A stretch of 64,000 bases of DNA from Xylogone sp. PMI_703 (GCA_021399445.1 JAJTUQ010000001.1:6262001-6326000), one strand, 5' to 3'. Shown: positions 33,266-45,174, counted from the first letter of the stretch. Numbers and translations are program-made. Notes: generated from the sequence alone by a model not told the origin.

Positions 33266-35960
33266 ATGGATTTCCTAAAGTCTGCAGTCGCCTCTGCCAT
33301 CTCGAAAGGGCCCCCATTTCCTTATTCATTCGGCGATCGCGTTGACATAGACCAGTCAATCTGGACACTTTACAATGGCACAAAGCGAGTATGAACCGGC
33401 AGTCCGGGCGCACGGGTTATTGTTAATTTGTTAACCTAGGAAGATGGTTCAAACTGCAGCATATTCTCTTTCGATGTCTCGGCGAACAAATCGCGGTTAC
33501 CCCTTGCCAGAAATGCTGTTAAGAAACTACGGACACTGCGCCATCCAGGGGTATTAAAGGTGCTGGACACAGTGGAGGTAACACGACCCAAGATTATCAC
33601 CATATAGATTATGTTGCCAACGTACGATTAGACTGAGTCCTACATATATATCGCGACAGAAAGGGTGGTTCCATTGAGATGGCACATCAAACGGAAAAGC
33701 ATGAGTGAGGAAACTCTGAAATGGGGACTTTGTGCAGTTGCTGTATGTCATTTAACACAAAGAGCAGAGGAAGTTCTCTATCAGGCTAATGATATTGAAT
33801 AGCAAACAATAAGATTCATCAATGATGATGCATCATCGGTTCATGGTATGCTACGCGTCGGTTCATTATACACAGGTGAAAGTGGAGAATGGAAAGTTGG
33901 TGGGTTTGAAGCACTAAGTAGCATGAAGGATGATGAAGCAATTATATATGTATATCTTGATACAACTCCCAGATGATATGGCCACTGATGCTTTTTAGAC
34001 TTATGGTAGTCTTGTCCCTGACTCCGGACGCTATGCACCGCCTGAAGTCGCAAAATCAGGCTGGGATGCTATCAAACGCGGCCCAGTATCTGCTCCAGAT
34101 GCCTATAACTTGGGAACATTAATCTTCGAGGTCTTCAACGGGGATTTTATGGGAAGTGATCAAGCTGGACAGACAAAAAATATCCCGCTCACTATGCAAC
34201 AAAGTTATAAGCGGCTCGTCAATAGCAATCCAAAAGCGAGGATTAGTATTGGTAATTTCCTGGAGCAGGGCCTGCGAAGTGGTGGCTTTTTCGATACGCC
34301 ACTAATCAAACTTACGGAAAATGTCGACAATCTGGGTATGAAATCGGAAGAAGAGCGCGAAGAATTTCTGGTGTACGAATCCTCAAGCCCTTTGATTGCA
34401 TCTAATTAACAGATGGTAGTGAACTAGATCAACTTGCTGATGATTTCCCGGAGGATTACTTCAAACTCAAGATTCTCCCTGAGCTTCTCAAATCTGTTGA
34501 ATTTGGTGGTGGCGGTCCTAAAGTCTTTGCTGTTGTTATGAAGATCAGTGTGAAGCTTACCGACGAGGACTTTGACTCTAAAGTAACACCTGTCGTTATC
34601 CGACTTTTCAGCAGCCCAGATCGTGCTCTTCGAGTAAGCCTACTTGATAATCTACCCTTAATGATTGACCGGCTATCACAAAAGGTAGTCAATGATAAAA
34701 TATTTCCACAAATGGTAGGTGTATCCAAGTGTAACATAAATTGCGTAGCTAATTATATAGGTCACTGGCTTCACCGATGTCGCTCCGATTATTCGTGAGC
34801 AGACTGTAAAATCCGTTTTAACAGTTGTCGGAAAACTATCTGATAGGACCATAAACGGCGAATTACTCAGGTATCTTGCAAAGACAGCAAATGACGAACA
34901 GCCTGGAATCCGAACCAATACCACCATATGCTTGGGGAAGATATCAAAGAATCTTGGAGCCAGTACCAGGTCGAAAGTCTTAATAGCAGCCTTTTCTCGT
35001 TCGCTTCGTGACCCATTTATCCATGCTAGAAATGCAGCGCTGATGGCGTTAAGTGTGACTTCAGATGTCTTCTCAGAAGATGACTGTGCCACTCGAATAT
35101 TGCCTGCCATATGTCCCTGTTTGATTGACAAAGAGAAACTAATCAGGGATCAAGCCAACAAGACAATCGATATATATCTTCAGCGAGTCCGAAAGTTTGG
35201 ATCAACCATGCCAGAAACTGCACTTCCCCCGACTAGCACCACAGAATCTACGTCTTCGTCAACAACCAAGATGAGTACAGTACAACCCAGCGACCTTACT
35301 TCATGGACCGGATGGGCCATTTCATCTTTTACCAACAAAGTTTCAGCAGCAGTTGGCGAAATAGAGACCTCAAACGGAGCAACGACGCCGGAAATACGGT
35401 CGAATTCTGCTCCACCTCCGCTTGATCAAAAGCGTCCTAATCCTATCGCGGCACCCACCTCTTCTCTTCATCGACAAGCTACAGCATCGCCGTCAATAAC
35501 ATCTGCCAGAACGCCATCCTCACTGAGTGTCGTTGGTCAATTTCAAGATTCAAACGCTGACGCCGATGATTTCGAGGCATGGGGCGATATGGAAGAGAAC
35601 GATCTCGATGCAACTGATGAAAACCTCTCTAAAACAACCTTGAAGCCATCAGGAACCGCGAATCCTTTTGATGATGGTGGTGAGCCGGATTTCGCTGGTT
35701 GGCTTACGGCGCAGGCTCAAAAGAAACCAGGCGCGGGTAAGGCTTTACCTAAAGGCCTCTCGAGGCCATCATCCTCCAGCACAACAGCAGGGAGCAGGCC
35801 ATCAACTGCTACAAAAGCCACATCAAGTGGTAGTACCACTACAGCGAAAAAGTCCCCTGCTCCTCTCTCGAAAACTCAGCTAAAGGCTGTTCCTGCTAAG
35901 AAAATTGACACGGCGCCGAAGGCTACGGAAGATGACGATGGATGGGGAGAGGGATGGTGA
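33266..35960 (+). CDS. SCY1-like pseudokinase (SCYL1/Cex1 family)
   Basis: Seven exons: 33266-33388, 33440-33577, 33632-33742, 33803-33949, 33999-34372, 34420-34714, 34761-35960; 795 residues. SCYL1-type proteins act at COPI/Golgi membranes and (Cex1) in tRNA export from nuclear pores. The N-terminal kinase fold (about 1-250) starts MDFLKSAVASAISKGPPFPY and lacks catalytic motifs: where HRD and DFG would be there is SSVHGMLRVGS and WKVGGFE, so it should be inactive. HEAT repeats follow (DDFPEDYFKLKILPELLKS, VVIRLFSSPDRALRVSLLDN, IREQTVKSVLTVVGKLSD, RTNTTICLGKISKNLGASTR). The tail is Ser/Pro-rich and ends DDDGWGEGW; paired Trp in acidic surroundings recalls COPI delta-subunit binding motifs, which is inference. 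The exon 5/6 junction uses donor 34373 and acceptor 34419; other choices give stops. Confidence 0.93.
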
Positions 35961-36343
35961 TACCAATTACGATTCGCTCTCCAATTTTGCATCAGGTTTG
36001 GCGTTGGGCATTAGATACCATGTTAAAGAAACAAGTTTCGAAGATGTAATTGAGCGCTTACTGCTGTACGCCGCAATAATAATAGACGATAATTCACAGC
36101 AGAATATTTCTGTGAATATCGTATAACTCAGCTTGTTATTATTGAATTAGGCCATGTATACTTTACCATTCCATTAGCCTCTCACAAACATGTTTGGGTA
36201 TGTGAAAACGCCAGTTTTCCTGCCTTTATCCTTGACGCCTTTTAAGAGTTTACAACATCAATTTCGTATCGGGTTTCATTCGTAACACGAAAACGCCAGA
36301 TATATCCTCCCATACATAAAGTATTGATTCTGACGTTAGCCCC
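35961..36343. other. Convergent 3' region
   Basis: 383 bp between the SCY1-like gene and LST8, tail-to-tail. No gene, repeat or RNA recognised. Confidence 0.6.
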
Positions 36344-37556
36344 TCAACGTGCCTCTGAATAATCGTTAAGCGCAACACAAACAAGGCCTCGGTGATGTCC
36401 ATTATACTGTCTGATAATCTGTTCGCTATGAAGCTCCCATAAACGCGCATAATGATCACTGCATGCAGTAACTAGGTAAGCAGAATCAGCACTGAAAGCA
36501 CAGTCCCAGACCCAGCGTTGATGACCAGTCAGAGTGGATTCAAGTTTGAACGGCTGTGGCGGCTCCGGTGGAGAATCACCTGGAACGCTGATCATCTTTT
36601 CGAGATCTTTGACCTCCCATATTTTGGCAGTGTGATCCGCGCTACAGGTTGCGAGGTGTTTAACATCTGGCGATAAGAGAACGCGAGTTATATATTGTGC
36701 ATGGGCTCTAAAGTGGGTAATTGCGATAAGCTGCGTCTTTTCGCGGTATTGCTCTAGATGCCACACAAATACGTTTCCCTGTAGAGAATTAAATTATGTA
36801 TACATTGTGCAAGGAATAAATAAAAGCATACCGCATTGTTTCCAGCACAGAGAGTGGTGCCATCACTCGCAACCGTGACGCTAGCGACAGGAACATCTTC
36901 CTCTGGAATCAGCTGGTGAGAGCAGCTATTCTCAGCAAGATCCCAGATCCTGACGCTTCCTCCCCGATCGCAGCTAATGATCTCGCCTTGATTTGGATGA
37001 ATAACCACATCATTGACAGGACAACCATGGCTGTAACTTCGCTGTACTGTACCTCCTCGAGTCTCCCAGATCTTCACAGTGCCATCTTCAGAACTCGTGA
37101 CCATCCATTTCCCCTCACAGTGGAATGCAACACCCGTAATATTGCCAGTGTGACCTTCAAAAGTGAGGACTGGATTGGGGTTCGTAGACTTGATATCATA
37201 AAGCTTAACGGTATGGTGACCTGCAGCAGCAAGATATCTTTTGTCTGGTGAGATACATAGCCGGTTTACCTGCGAGTCTGGATGCTGAATGGTCCTTGAA
37301 CATATTCCGGATAAAGCCTCCCAAAATCTGAGAGAAGTGGTTAATGGCAGGAGAATTTGGTAACAGGACTCGAGATCAGCCCATGGAGCTGCGTACCTTA
37401 TAGTATGGTCATAACCAGCTGTTACCATAACACACATATCATCAGCATCCTGTCCAATGTATGCCATAGTGGAGGGACGATTGGAATAAACAGCAGGGAC
37501 CCGGTCTTGGAAGAAGCAAGCAAGGGACACCTACCCGTACACAAAATAACACTCAT
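36344..37556 (-). CDS. LST8: WD-40 protein Lst8 (TORC1/TORC2 subunit)
   Basis: Four exons: 37556-37535, 37418-37397, 37327-36832, 36778-36344; 324 residues, standard for Lst8, a seven-bladed propeller that stabilises the TOR kinase domain in both TOR complexes. The start MSVILCTAGYDHTIRFWEAL is the family start and requires joining two 22-nt exons. Then come VNRLCISPDKRYLAAAGHH, LTFEGHTGNITGVAFHCEGK, IISCDRGGSVRIWDLAENSC, VTVASDGTTLCAGNNAGNVF, HLATCSADHTAKIWEV, LTGHQRWVWDCAFSADSAYL and GHHRGLVCVALND. The intron between the two tiny exons (37534-37419, 116 bp) contains an in-frame Met that a gene finder might take as the start; it lacks family similarity. Head-to-head with an unknown gene. Confidence 0.96.
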
Positions 37557-38147
37557 GATGCTTATACTGATATGTTTGCAAACGAGAGCAATGCAAAAGG
37601 ACTCCGAGACCACCAAAAGCCGCTAAATAGAAACGTTAACGCTTGTAAACACCATTGTCCCAGGATAACTGGTCCATCGATGGAGCTCCAGCTTACCTTG
37701 AGGTTCACTTAGCAAATGAGATGTCGCGCAGGATCGGTACGGAGTAACTATTACCCTTGAGTGGCCCCTAACCAACCGGGCCAGCTTGTATCGATCGTAT
37801 ATTTTTGGACTAGCCAGCGCTCTACTGGATTGCTCATGATACGCTATGATTTTAGTGACGGTGATCTGGTACATAGAAATACCTGTTAGCATGTATAATT
37901 AAGCTTTTGAGTTCGTTTTCTTTCCTTTTGTCATTAATCAATATCACACCCTTGTTATTAGCATCTACCAAGCGTTAGATAAAGCAGTCTTCCTGAAGTC
38001 AAAAGCTTTGCTCTAATAACCAGGTGGTGAACTTTACTCTTCAGTATTTTCTCTTTCTCGGTGTTTTCGTGAATTCAGAATTCTTGTAACCTAGGATACA
38101 TCTTGGATCCTAAGTTCCTTTCTTTACCCCAGAATTTGAGTGTCAAA
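37557..38147. promoter_or_regulatory. Shared upstream region of LST8 (-) and 635-residue gene (+)
   Basis: 591 bp between divergent starts. Pyrimidine-rich tracts at 37915-37930 and 38040-38060 precede the plus-strand gene. No gene. Confidence 0.5.
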
Positions 38148-40156
38148 ATGTCAACTCAGACAGATGCTTCCAATATGCCTTCCGGTGGACTGGTTCATCG
38201 CCCGTTATTGAATCCTAGTTCCGGTATTGTTGATGGCGGTGATTCTCAAGACGATAACCCATATTCTGTAAGTATCATGTCCAATGCATACTTGGTAGTG
38301 TCCTATTAAGTATTTTCAGGGTACACCTCGCTCAGACAGTCCCGAAAATGATGTAAAAATTGAAGATGTTCAGTTTTCAAGAGAGCACTCTCACGATATT
38401 GCTCGCCGCCAGTTAGAGGAAGCCGGGCCAGATGAGGTTAATGGTGTCTCGGCGCGAGGCAATAACAGTGCGAGTGATCTGAGTGATTCCAAAGTCACCG
38501 CTCCAAGTGAAAAAACATCACCTTTGTATCTACCAAGAACTCCGGAGTCGAAAATCTTCCCACCTTTATCTTCTCCTGCATCGTCAAGATACAGTTCTCC
38601 AGATTCCAGATCTATGGATTCGTGCGACGCAATTTTAACGCTTCAGAGACTTCAAAACTGCAACGATTTTGAAAGCCTTGCTCTTTGGCTTACTGTAGCC
38701 AGGACTACGGAGATCATCAATCACATTGAGGATATAATTGACACAACTGGAAGGCTTTTACGCGTTCAAGCCATGGATAGCCAAGGGATCATTCGGTCTC
38801 TTCCTGGTTATATTGACCCTCAATTGCGTAGCCAACTTGACCACCTTGAGGAAAGATTTGAGAGAGATATGACATTCCGCGAGAGTTTCTTGAACTGGCT
38901 CCAAGAAAAAGCTGACGAAGCTCTCAGTAAGTGCCTCAAAAGTCAACTACTTCATCAGAACATTAATTTTATTAGGCACGATGGATGATATCGACAATAT
39001 GTTCAACCTCCCATATCCCGAAAGGCCTGTTATTCTACTTATCGCTCGGATTAAGAACCTGTTTGCCTTTTCCCGAATGGTCGAAACAGGAGACTACTCC
39101 TCTGTCCAAAAGTACTTTCTTGAAGGTGCAGCCATCAAAGAGAAGGCATGGGTTTGCATTGTCATGAGACAAAATCATGAGATCTCTGCACTTAAAGAAG
39201 AAAATGCAAGCATGAAAGCTGAGATTGAGGATTTCAAAACACCTGCTGCACCAGCCAAGACTCCAAGGGGTCAGGAACTGCCCTTCAATACGTATTGGAT
39301 TTGCAAGCTAGCCAAGAAGGATGGTACTATTTGCAATCACCCTAATCGCGAATTCTATCTCAATTCTCTTGGAAACTGGACAGCAAGAACCAGATGTTCT
39401 CAGTGTCAGTGCAAGGCTCTTCCAGAGAACCGTCAGGTAATCGACCAAGCCACCTTTTTGTCCCTGCAACGTACTCCCACTACTCCATCCCCTCACAAGG
39501 GTAACACAACATCTGAATCACAGTCGACATCCGCTTCTACAATCCGTCTTGGTCAACTTGCAACAATTCCTGATGAATACTCTCCTATTCAGCTCAGACA
39601 GCCACCAACTACGCGCAGGGCAAGACGCAATTCTGAACTTCCAGTTCGCACCGCTTCAGCCGGTTCCTTGTCTTTCCCTGACGCACCTAGACAAAGCTCT
39701 CAGAAGTCAGATGTCGCCACCTCTTCCGCAGCGGTTGGTCGAATGCAGCTTGGCATGGCAGTTAGCTCTCAAAGTTCTCGCGGTCTTGCTCATCCAAGCG
39801 GTCACACACAGATCAAGAACGCTCATACTCGAATTAGACCAGTTCAGTCATCCAATGAGCAACTTGAACCTACTAATAAGCGCAAGGCTTATGGTAATCT
39901 TCCTGTCTCCAATGATAGCGGCGAGATGGCTCGGGACTCACCAAAAAGACTCCACATCCATAGTGTCGGCCAAGGACACCAACAGCAGCTACAAGCTCAA
40001 TATGTCTCCACTGCAGCTAATCCTGTCAACAGTGATGTCGATGCACTATTTGAAGAAGAATTTGACGAGACTCCAGGTAGCAGCCAGCTTAACTTTGACA
40101 TCAATCTTGACGCGGATCTTGAGGCTGCTATGGACGCAGAATTTGGTCATCTCTGA
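38148..40156 (+). CDS. Unrecognised fungal protein with helical centre and Cys-rich motif
   Basis: Three exons: 38148-38267, 38320-38926, 38976-40156; 635 residues. I do not recognise it. Residues 1-170 are Ser/Pro-rich and acidic (RTPESKIFPPLSSPASS). About 170-340 is helical and looks folded (FESLALWLTVARTTEIINHI, GYIDPQLRSQLDHLEERF, PERPVILLIARIKNLFAFSR, YSSVQKYFLEGAAIKEKAWV). A short Cys-rich stretch follows (CKLAKKDGTICNH, then TRCSQCQCKALP about 27 residues on), which could bind zinc. The rest is a Ser/Gln-rich tail ending in an acidic patch (DALFEEEFDET, LDADLEAAMDAEFGHL). The acidic-hydrophobic end would suit an activation domain, but there is no DNA-binding domain I can name. First Met 38148 fits the context AAAATGTC. 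Confidence 0.75.
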
Positions 40157-42665
40157 TCATACTCTTAGCAGGTTGGAAGCTGGGAATCGAGCCGCATCGA
40201 TAGTTTGCAGGCAACAATATCGAGTAACAGTTCCTCGACCTTCACTTCCTTTACGACTATAGGTCCCTGGTTTGACTCATGTCTGCGGTTCTACTATCCT
40301 TGCCAATACCTTCTCATATTGTTGTATGCTGGCCATACAGCTCTCCCTTAGTCTGTCGATAACTCCAAGGGACTGGGGACACTTTCCAATACCATATATT
40401 CCATTTTTCTTGTGGCTGTCTACTTTATTCTGTTCGAGTATATTGTTTTCGCTATCTCAATTTCCGTTTCTCCTCAGATCTCACAAATTGGTCTCAGCCT
40501 CCGGCCTATTCATGTCAAGTAGTTACGGCTTTTACTACCAAACATGACATGCAGTGTACACTCTTCTTGCGACTTTCCAACTAGGCCTTCCGGTGGAACC
40601 ATTACCTTGACTTTCAAGCTACCTTGAGTCTCTTACGCCTTGCTAGTGCGGCAGAGCATTACGTAGCAGCTTTCTTCCACTTTTCACGAGGCCAATGCCT
40701 GTTGGTTCTCAAGTGCAGGCGGCTCTTTACTATTGTGGCTTTTTTTCTCTTTTCACTTTTTCTTTGTTCTCTACCTGGAATGCCAATTACTTCCCCTGGT
40801 CCATATCTGATGTCCTATGGCTGATCCACCAGGATGCTCTTATGCCATAGGACAAGAACGATCAGAAGTTGTTTCCATGGTTAGAAGATTTTACATCTTC
40901 TATTGTCTTTCGTTTTTGTTTTCTCTTTCTTCATTTGATTGTCAGTGTGGATTAGTTCAACCTCATATACAAAAAATCCAAAAAAACTTGAAAATTAAAA
41001 ACTATATCTCACGACTGTAAGAAAAGCATATCGTGTTAAGGGGCCACCGTAGAGAAGAGGTCACGCCTGAAAAGGGGAATCTAGCCCTTGAGTGAATATT
41101 ACTCGTTTGGGTTATAAACCCCCAACCGTAGCCACGAGATTGATCTTACGAGTAAGTTGAACAATTCCATTAACCATAACTATACTACCTCTAGTATAAG
41201 CATAAACAAGGAACGATCTGATACTACTGATGGACGAATGGTCAAACTACGATTTAGGAAACCCAGAGAACACCTTGGACAGAAAATTCCTACACTGGAT
41301 TCCTTCAATATGGATCCCAATCCATGACGTATGAAACAGACGGTTCACAGATATTAGCTGCACGATCTCCAGCACCGGCTACACTAATTCATGGTGTTGA
41401 ACATGTGACTGGAAGAGCACTAGTTAGATTACTATTGGAAGACGAATAGAACCTAGACACACTCACGATTCTCCTCGCGCGCCGTTCTACTTGCGGCCAG
41501 AAAGTGAATTCTTTAATGAATAATGACAGGCTTGCTCGACTCGATACATGTACTCATCTTTTGCATTATTTAGGTCACAAGCTAAGATGGGATCTCACCC
41601 CGGATTCACTGACGGCCAGATTCACTCAAAAGAATAACCTAGAGATTTTTTTCTGGTTCGAGAATAAACAGAGACAATATTATGGATACTAGGCTACGTC
41701 AGAGACGCTCTGTATTTCGAGTCCATAGTACACTTTCGTAGACAAGGCAGACTATGATGCAGTGTGGCGATATTATTGATTTGATCCGACTGCTCGGAGA
41801 AGGTGCTGCTTTTGCAGTTGCTCTTCCTGAAAATTTATAGGGGGTTTGGGATATGAAAAGGTCGGAATCGACATACATTATTATCTAGTAGTAAAAATAG
41901 ATAGGGAAGTGGTCACGATACAGTTATGGATATCAGAGTCGATATTACACATGTTAGACAAATGACATTGCAGAGATCAAAGATGGGTATCTAGATGCTA
42001 AGCATGAAGGGAAGAATGCTGTATTCTTCATATTAAACTGTTTTCTTTATATTTTTATGCTTTTACAAGATACACCATGTACCAGCCCGTCCCAACCAAC
42101 CAACCAGCGAACCACCCACGGAGCTAGATATTCCACCCTGAGGAACTCCTAATAAATAAAACACCCCCATCCATCCCAATTGAGGCTTCTGTGCCCGTTG
42201 CTTTTTTTATCCTTACTGTACTTTTCCGCTCCATTGGCTCCCACAATATCAGAAAAAAACGCCCTATCGCTCCCGTGCCCAGAATGATGAACTTCAAAAT
42301 GAAAAAAGAGAAATAGGGGGGTATATAACATGCTAAACCGCTTCACCAAGAACACACAAAAAGCTTTTTAAGGACAGAGAGTTTCCGGAATCTACCAGCC
42401 GGAAAGAAAGGAGAAGAGACTTTTTTGTGATCTTGAGGTACCCCAGAGGAGAAGAAATCGCTAAAGATTGCAGGAAATGAGGAACTTTTTGATGGGTTTT
42501 TCGCTGTCAGGAGAATGATGCCGTTTTCTTGTAGACTTTGTCGTCGTTGATGGTATGTGAATGTGATAGGAGAGGAGATGAAGTGGTGAAGGCTTTTTAT
42601 CAATATCCCCTTTCGTAGTCGCTAGACAGATGGTGATATGATAATGAAGATGCTCTGTCTCTCTC
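40157..42665. other. Gene-poor interval between unknown gene and Amu1-like gene
   Basis: 2.5 kb. 40280-40960 is strongly T/C-rich on the plus strand. Near 41096-41160 there are an inverted repeat TTACTCG...CGAGTAA and a small hairpin GGGTTATAAACCC. A frame at 41341-41690 broken by one stop (TDGSQILAAR..., RALVRLLLEDE) is of unknown meaning. No gene supported. Confidence 0.4.
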
Positions 42666-43124
42666 TCAACGTCTCTCAAAAGTCTGACTGAGTCGTCCCA
42701 GGAACCCGCTCCTCGCGCTGCCGGTGCTCTCCTCCGAACTGCTCGAACTCATCGATCCCTTGCGAATGGCACTCTTGGAGCCAGCAACCATGAGATTGCC
42801 CGCGCCTCCTCGGCCGACGTGCCAGGTGGAGCCGCCCTGCTTCTCCTTCATCTCGCGGGTGGTCTGGCGCTGGAGCTCCTCGTCGAAGGAGAAGATGGTG
42901 CGCTCGCGGTTGTAGTGGACGTTGCCGGCGCCGCCGCGGCCAGAGGAGAAGCGGGCGTTGGAGTTGAAGGGGATGCCGTCCTTGAAGTGCGAGGCGGGAC
43001 CGGTGGCATCGGGGCCGCGGGTGGTCTGGGGCGCTCTGAAGGTGTTGCCAGCGCCGCCGCGGCCGGAGTGGGTGTAGTGGTTGGTGGTGACGGTTGGGTG
43101 AGGCTCGGTGACGCGGTAGGGCAT
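42666..43124 (-). CDS. GRGGAGN-repeat protein (DUF3602, Amu1/Par32-like)
   Basis: Single exon, 152 residues. Three copies of the signature SGRGGAGN or GRGGAGN occur at about residues 20-27, 61-68 and 103-110 (HSGRGGAGNTF, SSGRGGAGNVHY, VGRGGAGNLMV), with a Ser run (SMSSSSSEESTGSARSG) near the end. This repeat defines fungal DUF3602; the budding yeast member Par32/Amu1 is TORC1- and Npr1-dependently phosphorylated and inhibits ammonium permeases. The protein is probably disordered and soluble. The GC-rich, strongly biased codon use leaves long open frames on both strands here (e.g. 42819-43208), which I treat as shadows. Upstream: TATA-like AT stretch at 43197-43208 and three GATA cores. Confidence 0.85.
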   Translation of the reverse strand: MPYRVTEPHPTVTTNHYTHSGRGGAGNTFRAPQTTRGPDATGPASHFKDGIPFNSNARFSSGRGGAGNVHYNRERTIFSFDEELQRQTTREMKEKQGGSTWHVGRGGAGNLMVAGSKSAIRKGSMSSSSSEESTGSARSGFLGRLSQTFERR

Positions 43125-43196
43125 TTTCTTGGTGGTAGATTATATACAATACAGCAGTTGATGGTGATGTGTGTGGTGCTGCTGCTACTGCGTGGT

Positions 43197-43314
43197 AGAT
43201 ATATATAAATAGGATGATATTGATATGTGACTACAACGAGAGTATGCAAAGCCTTTGAAGAAGATTCACTTTTGAAGATGAGTTTGTATTTATATGAGTA
43301 ATGATAGATAGATA
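43197..43314 (-). promoter_or_regulatory. TATA-like box and triple GATA motif upstream of Amu1/Par32-like gene
   Basis: A TATATATAAATA-type stretch is at 43199-43210, about 75 bp before the start, and GATAGATAGATAGAT with GATA cores at 43303, 43307 and 43311 lies about 180 bp before it. GATA factors (AreA/Gln3 type) regulate nitrogen genes through such cores. Confidence 0.4.
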
Positions 43315-43693
43315 GATCAGTGAGAGTAGAAAAAACCAAGTGAAAACCAAGAGTCACTACGGAAGGAAAAAGGACCCATCTTCTTATAATGGATGGATCC
43401 AGACCAGGACAGCAAGGTACAGTACCTCCTGACCATGCAAGATTTCCCCAGCTTTTTTTTCTTTCTCTTTAGTTTCTTGGCTGGGGCCCGCATGACAATG
43501 ACTGGATGAATAATTATTAGTTGTACAGGTACACAACAAGCATAAAAGAACTGGAGAGAAGGAGGAGAGAAAAAACAGACGCGCGTGACGGGGCGGTTAC
43601 GAAATAGTTTGGTCGGATTGGGGATTTCTCGGGGGTAATGCAAACTCTGGCAGCCAGTCGCTTAGCCATTTATAGGGTAATGCGAATTGCCTT

Positions 43694-43733
43694 GTCACTC
43701 GGTCACTCTGTCACTAAACTTGTCACTGTCAAC
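43694..43733. repeat. Four GTCACT direct repeats
   Basis: GTCACT occurs at 43694, 43702, 43710 and 43722, spaced 8, 8 and 12 bp. Irregular microrepeat in the upstream region of the Amu1-like gene. Confidence 0.55.
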
Positions 43734-43875
43734 TTGCCATCCCCGGTGTCAAGCAACACCACAACGTGCGTGCGGCATTGGGCAGTTTAAGACAGCATCA
43801 TCGTCCAGACAGATTGCGTTTTGTGCGGGCGTGTTTGCGGTGCGTGGTGCAGCAGGGCGATGGGAATGGCGAGCT

Positions 43876-43918
43876 TGGATAGTTACAGTTACAGTACAGT
43901 GACAGTACAGCACAGTAC
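43876..43918. repeat. ACAGT-rich microrepeat
   Basis: GTTACAGTTACAGTACAGTG ACAGTACAGCACAGTACA: seven or so ACAG units in about 40 bp. The motif recurs more sparsely at 43970 and 44293-44320. Confidence 0.55.
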
Positions 43919-44134
43919 ATTGCCGCACCATACATGAAAGGCACAAACAGTAAGTACACGCAAGTCACAGTACTGCAAGCACTGTGCAAAGCCGCAAAGC
44001 ACCGCGGATAGCCGCTGGACAGAAAACCCCCCGAGCTTCTCGCTCACCGAATCTTCCAGCGTCTCCACCGCCCCATTGACGACATTGGCAGTACCAAGTA
44101 GGTGCCGGGTACAGTAGTCGCCGGTCCAGGCCAC

Positions 44135-44168
44135 AGCAAGAGCCACGCAGAGCCACACAGAGCCACAG
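44135..44168. repeat. AGCCACRCAG direct repeat
   Basis: Three consecutive near-identical 10-mers: AGCCACGCAG, AGCCACACAG, AGCCACAGCA. Confidence 0.55.
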
Positions 44169-45174
44169 CAAAGAAGTCACATTTTCCCCCCCGCAATCTC
44201 AACTGCTGCTTAGCCCACCGTGGCTTAGCCTGGCCCAGCTCTAGCTTTTAGCTCCCTAGGCCCGGCTGCTTCCCCTGGCGCGTCATTCATACAGTACTCT
44301 CTCTGTACCAAACACTGTACAGCACACACTCTCCTCTCCCATTTCTCTCGTATGGTACTTGTCCCCTTTCCCGTTTCTCTTGCCCTATCCAGCATAACCC
44401 TTCCCCGCATTCTGCTACTCCGTTTCTCTCCTTCCCTGTTCTACATAGCGTATTGTGCAGCTTCCCAGGCGTGCGTAGCTGTACCTGTACCTGGCTTGCC
44501 TGGGCATTTGGTGGCTGGCCGCCAGAAGCAGAGAAGCAGAAGGGGGAAGCAGTCCATGATCTGGTGATGCGAGGAACTCCAATCTCGCTCATCTCAGGGG
44601 CACGTAGCACTCCTTACCTCCTTAACTGGCGTGGGGAGTAATGACGATGGCAATATCGGCGCCCGGTCAGCGTGGTCATCCACACAGCAAGGCGAGGCCG
44701 ATGACGGATTTGGGGGCAACGATGAGGACGTGCAGCTGCTCCTCCGTCCTGGTAAATGGTACGTACAATCCGCGTGATCCGTCGAGTTTATTGCGATGGC
44801 CAGCCTGGGTTTCTTGGGATGTCACAGCTGTCAGCCACTGACATCGTGCAGACAAATGAGCAATTACCATTGAGGCTTGTACTGTGGTATTGTTAACTTT
44901 ATGCCTGAACCGCGGAGACATCTCCATTTGTGCACCTGGTCCTAAAGTGGTCCAAAGAGGGCCATCTCCCGTGCTGCCCTTGCGTCTCGCGCAGCTTCTT
45001 CCACCGTGCCTGATCTTCGCTCGCGCTGATCCCCCAACCCATCTCCTCAAAGCAGCGATCAACTCATTCTAGCTCGTCTACGTGGTGATGTGCGAATCGC
45101 CAGTTCAATACATCTTCCATCCCCAGAACAGCTAATATCGAGAGTCAACAAAATATGAAATGCTAAGCAAGAAA

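Noticed and set aside
37419..37534. Met-start frame (MAYIGQDADD...) as LST8 N-terminus
   Set aside because: It is intron sequence; joining the two 22-nt exons gives the conserved Lst8 start exactly.
42819..43208. Open frames of 129-169 codons on both strands over the Amu1-like gene
   Set aside because: They are Gly/Ala/Val- or Pro/Thr-rich readings of GC-rich biased codons in other frames; only the GRGGAGN frame shows a known motif.
44676..45062. 128-codon minus-strand frame in GC-rich DNA
   Set aside because: No recognisable motif, no upstream exon and GC-rich sequence makes long frames likely by chance.
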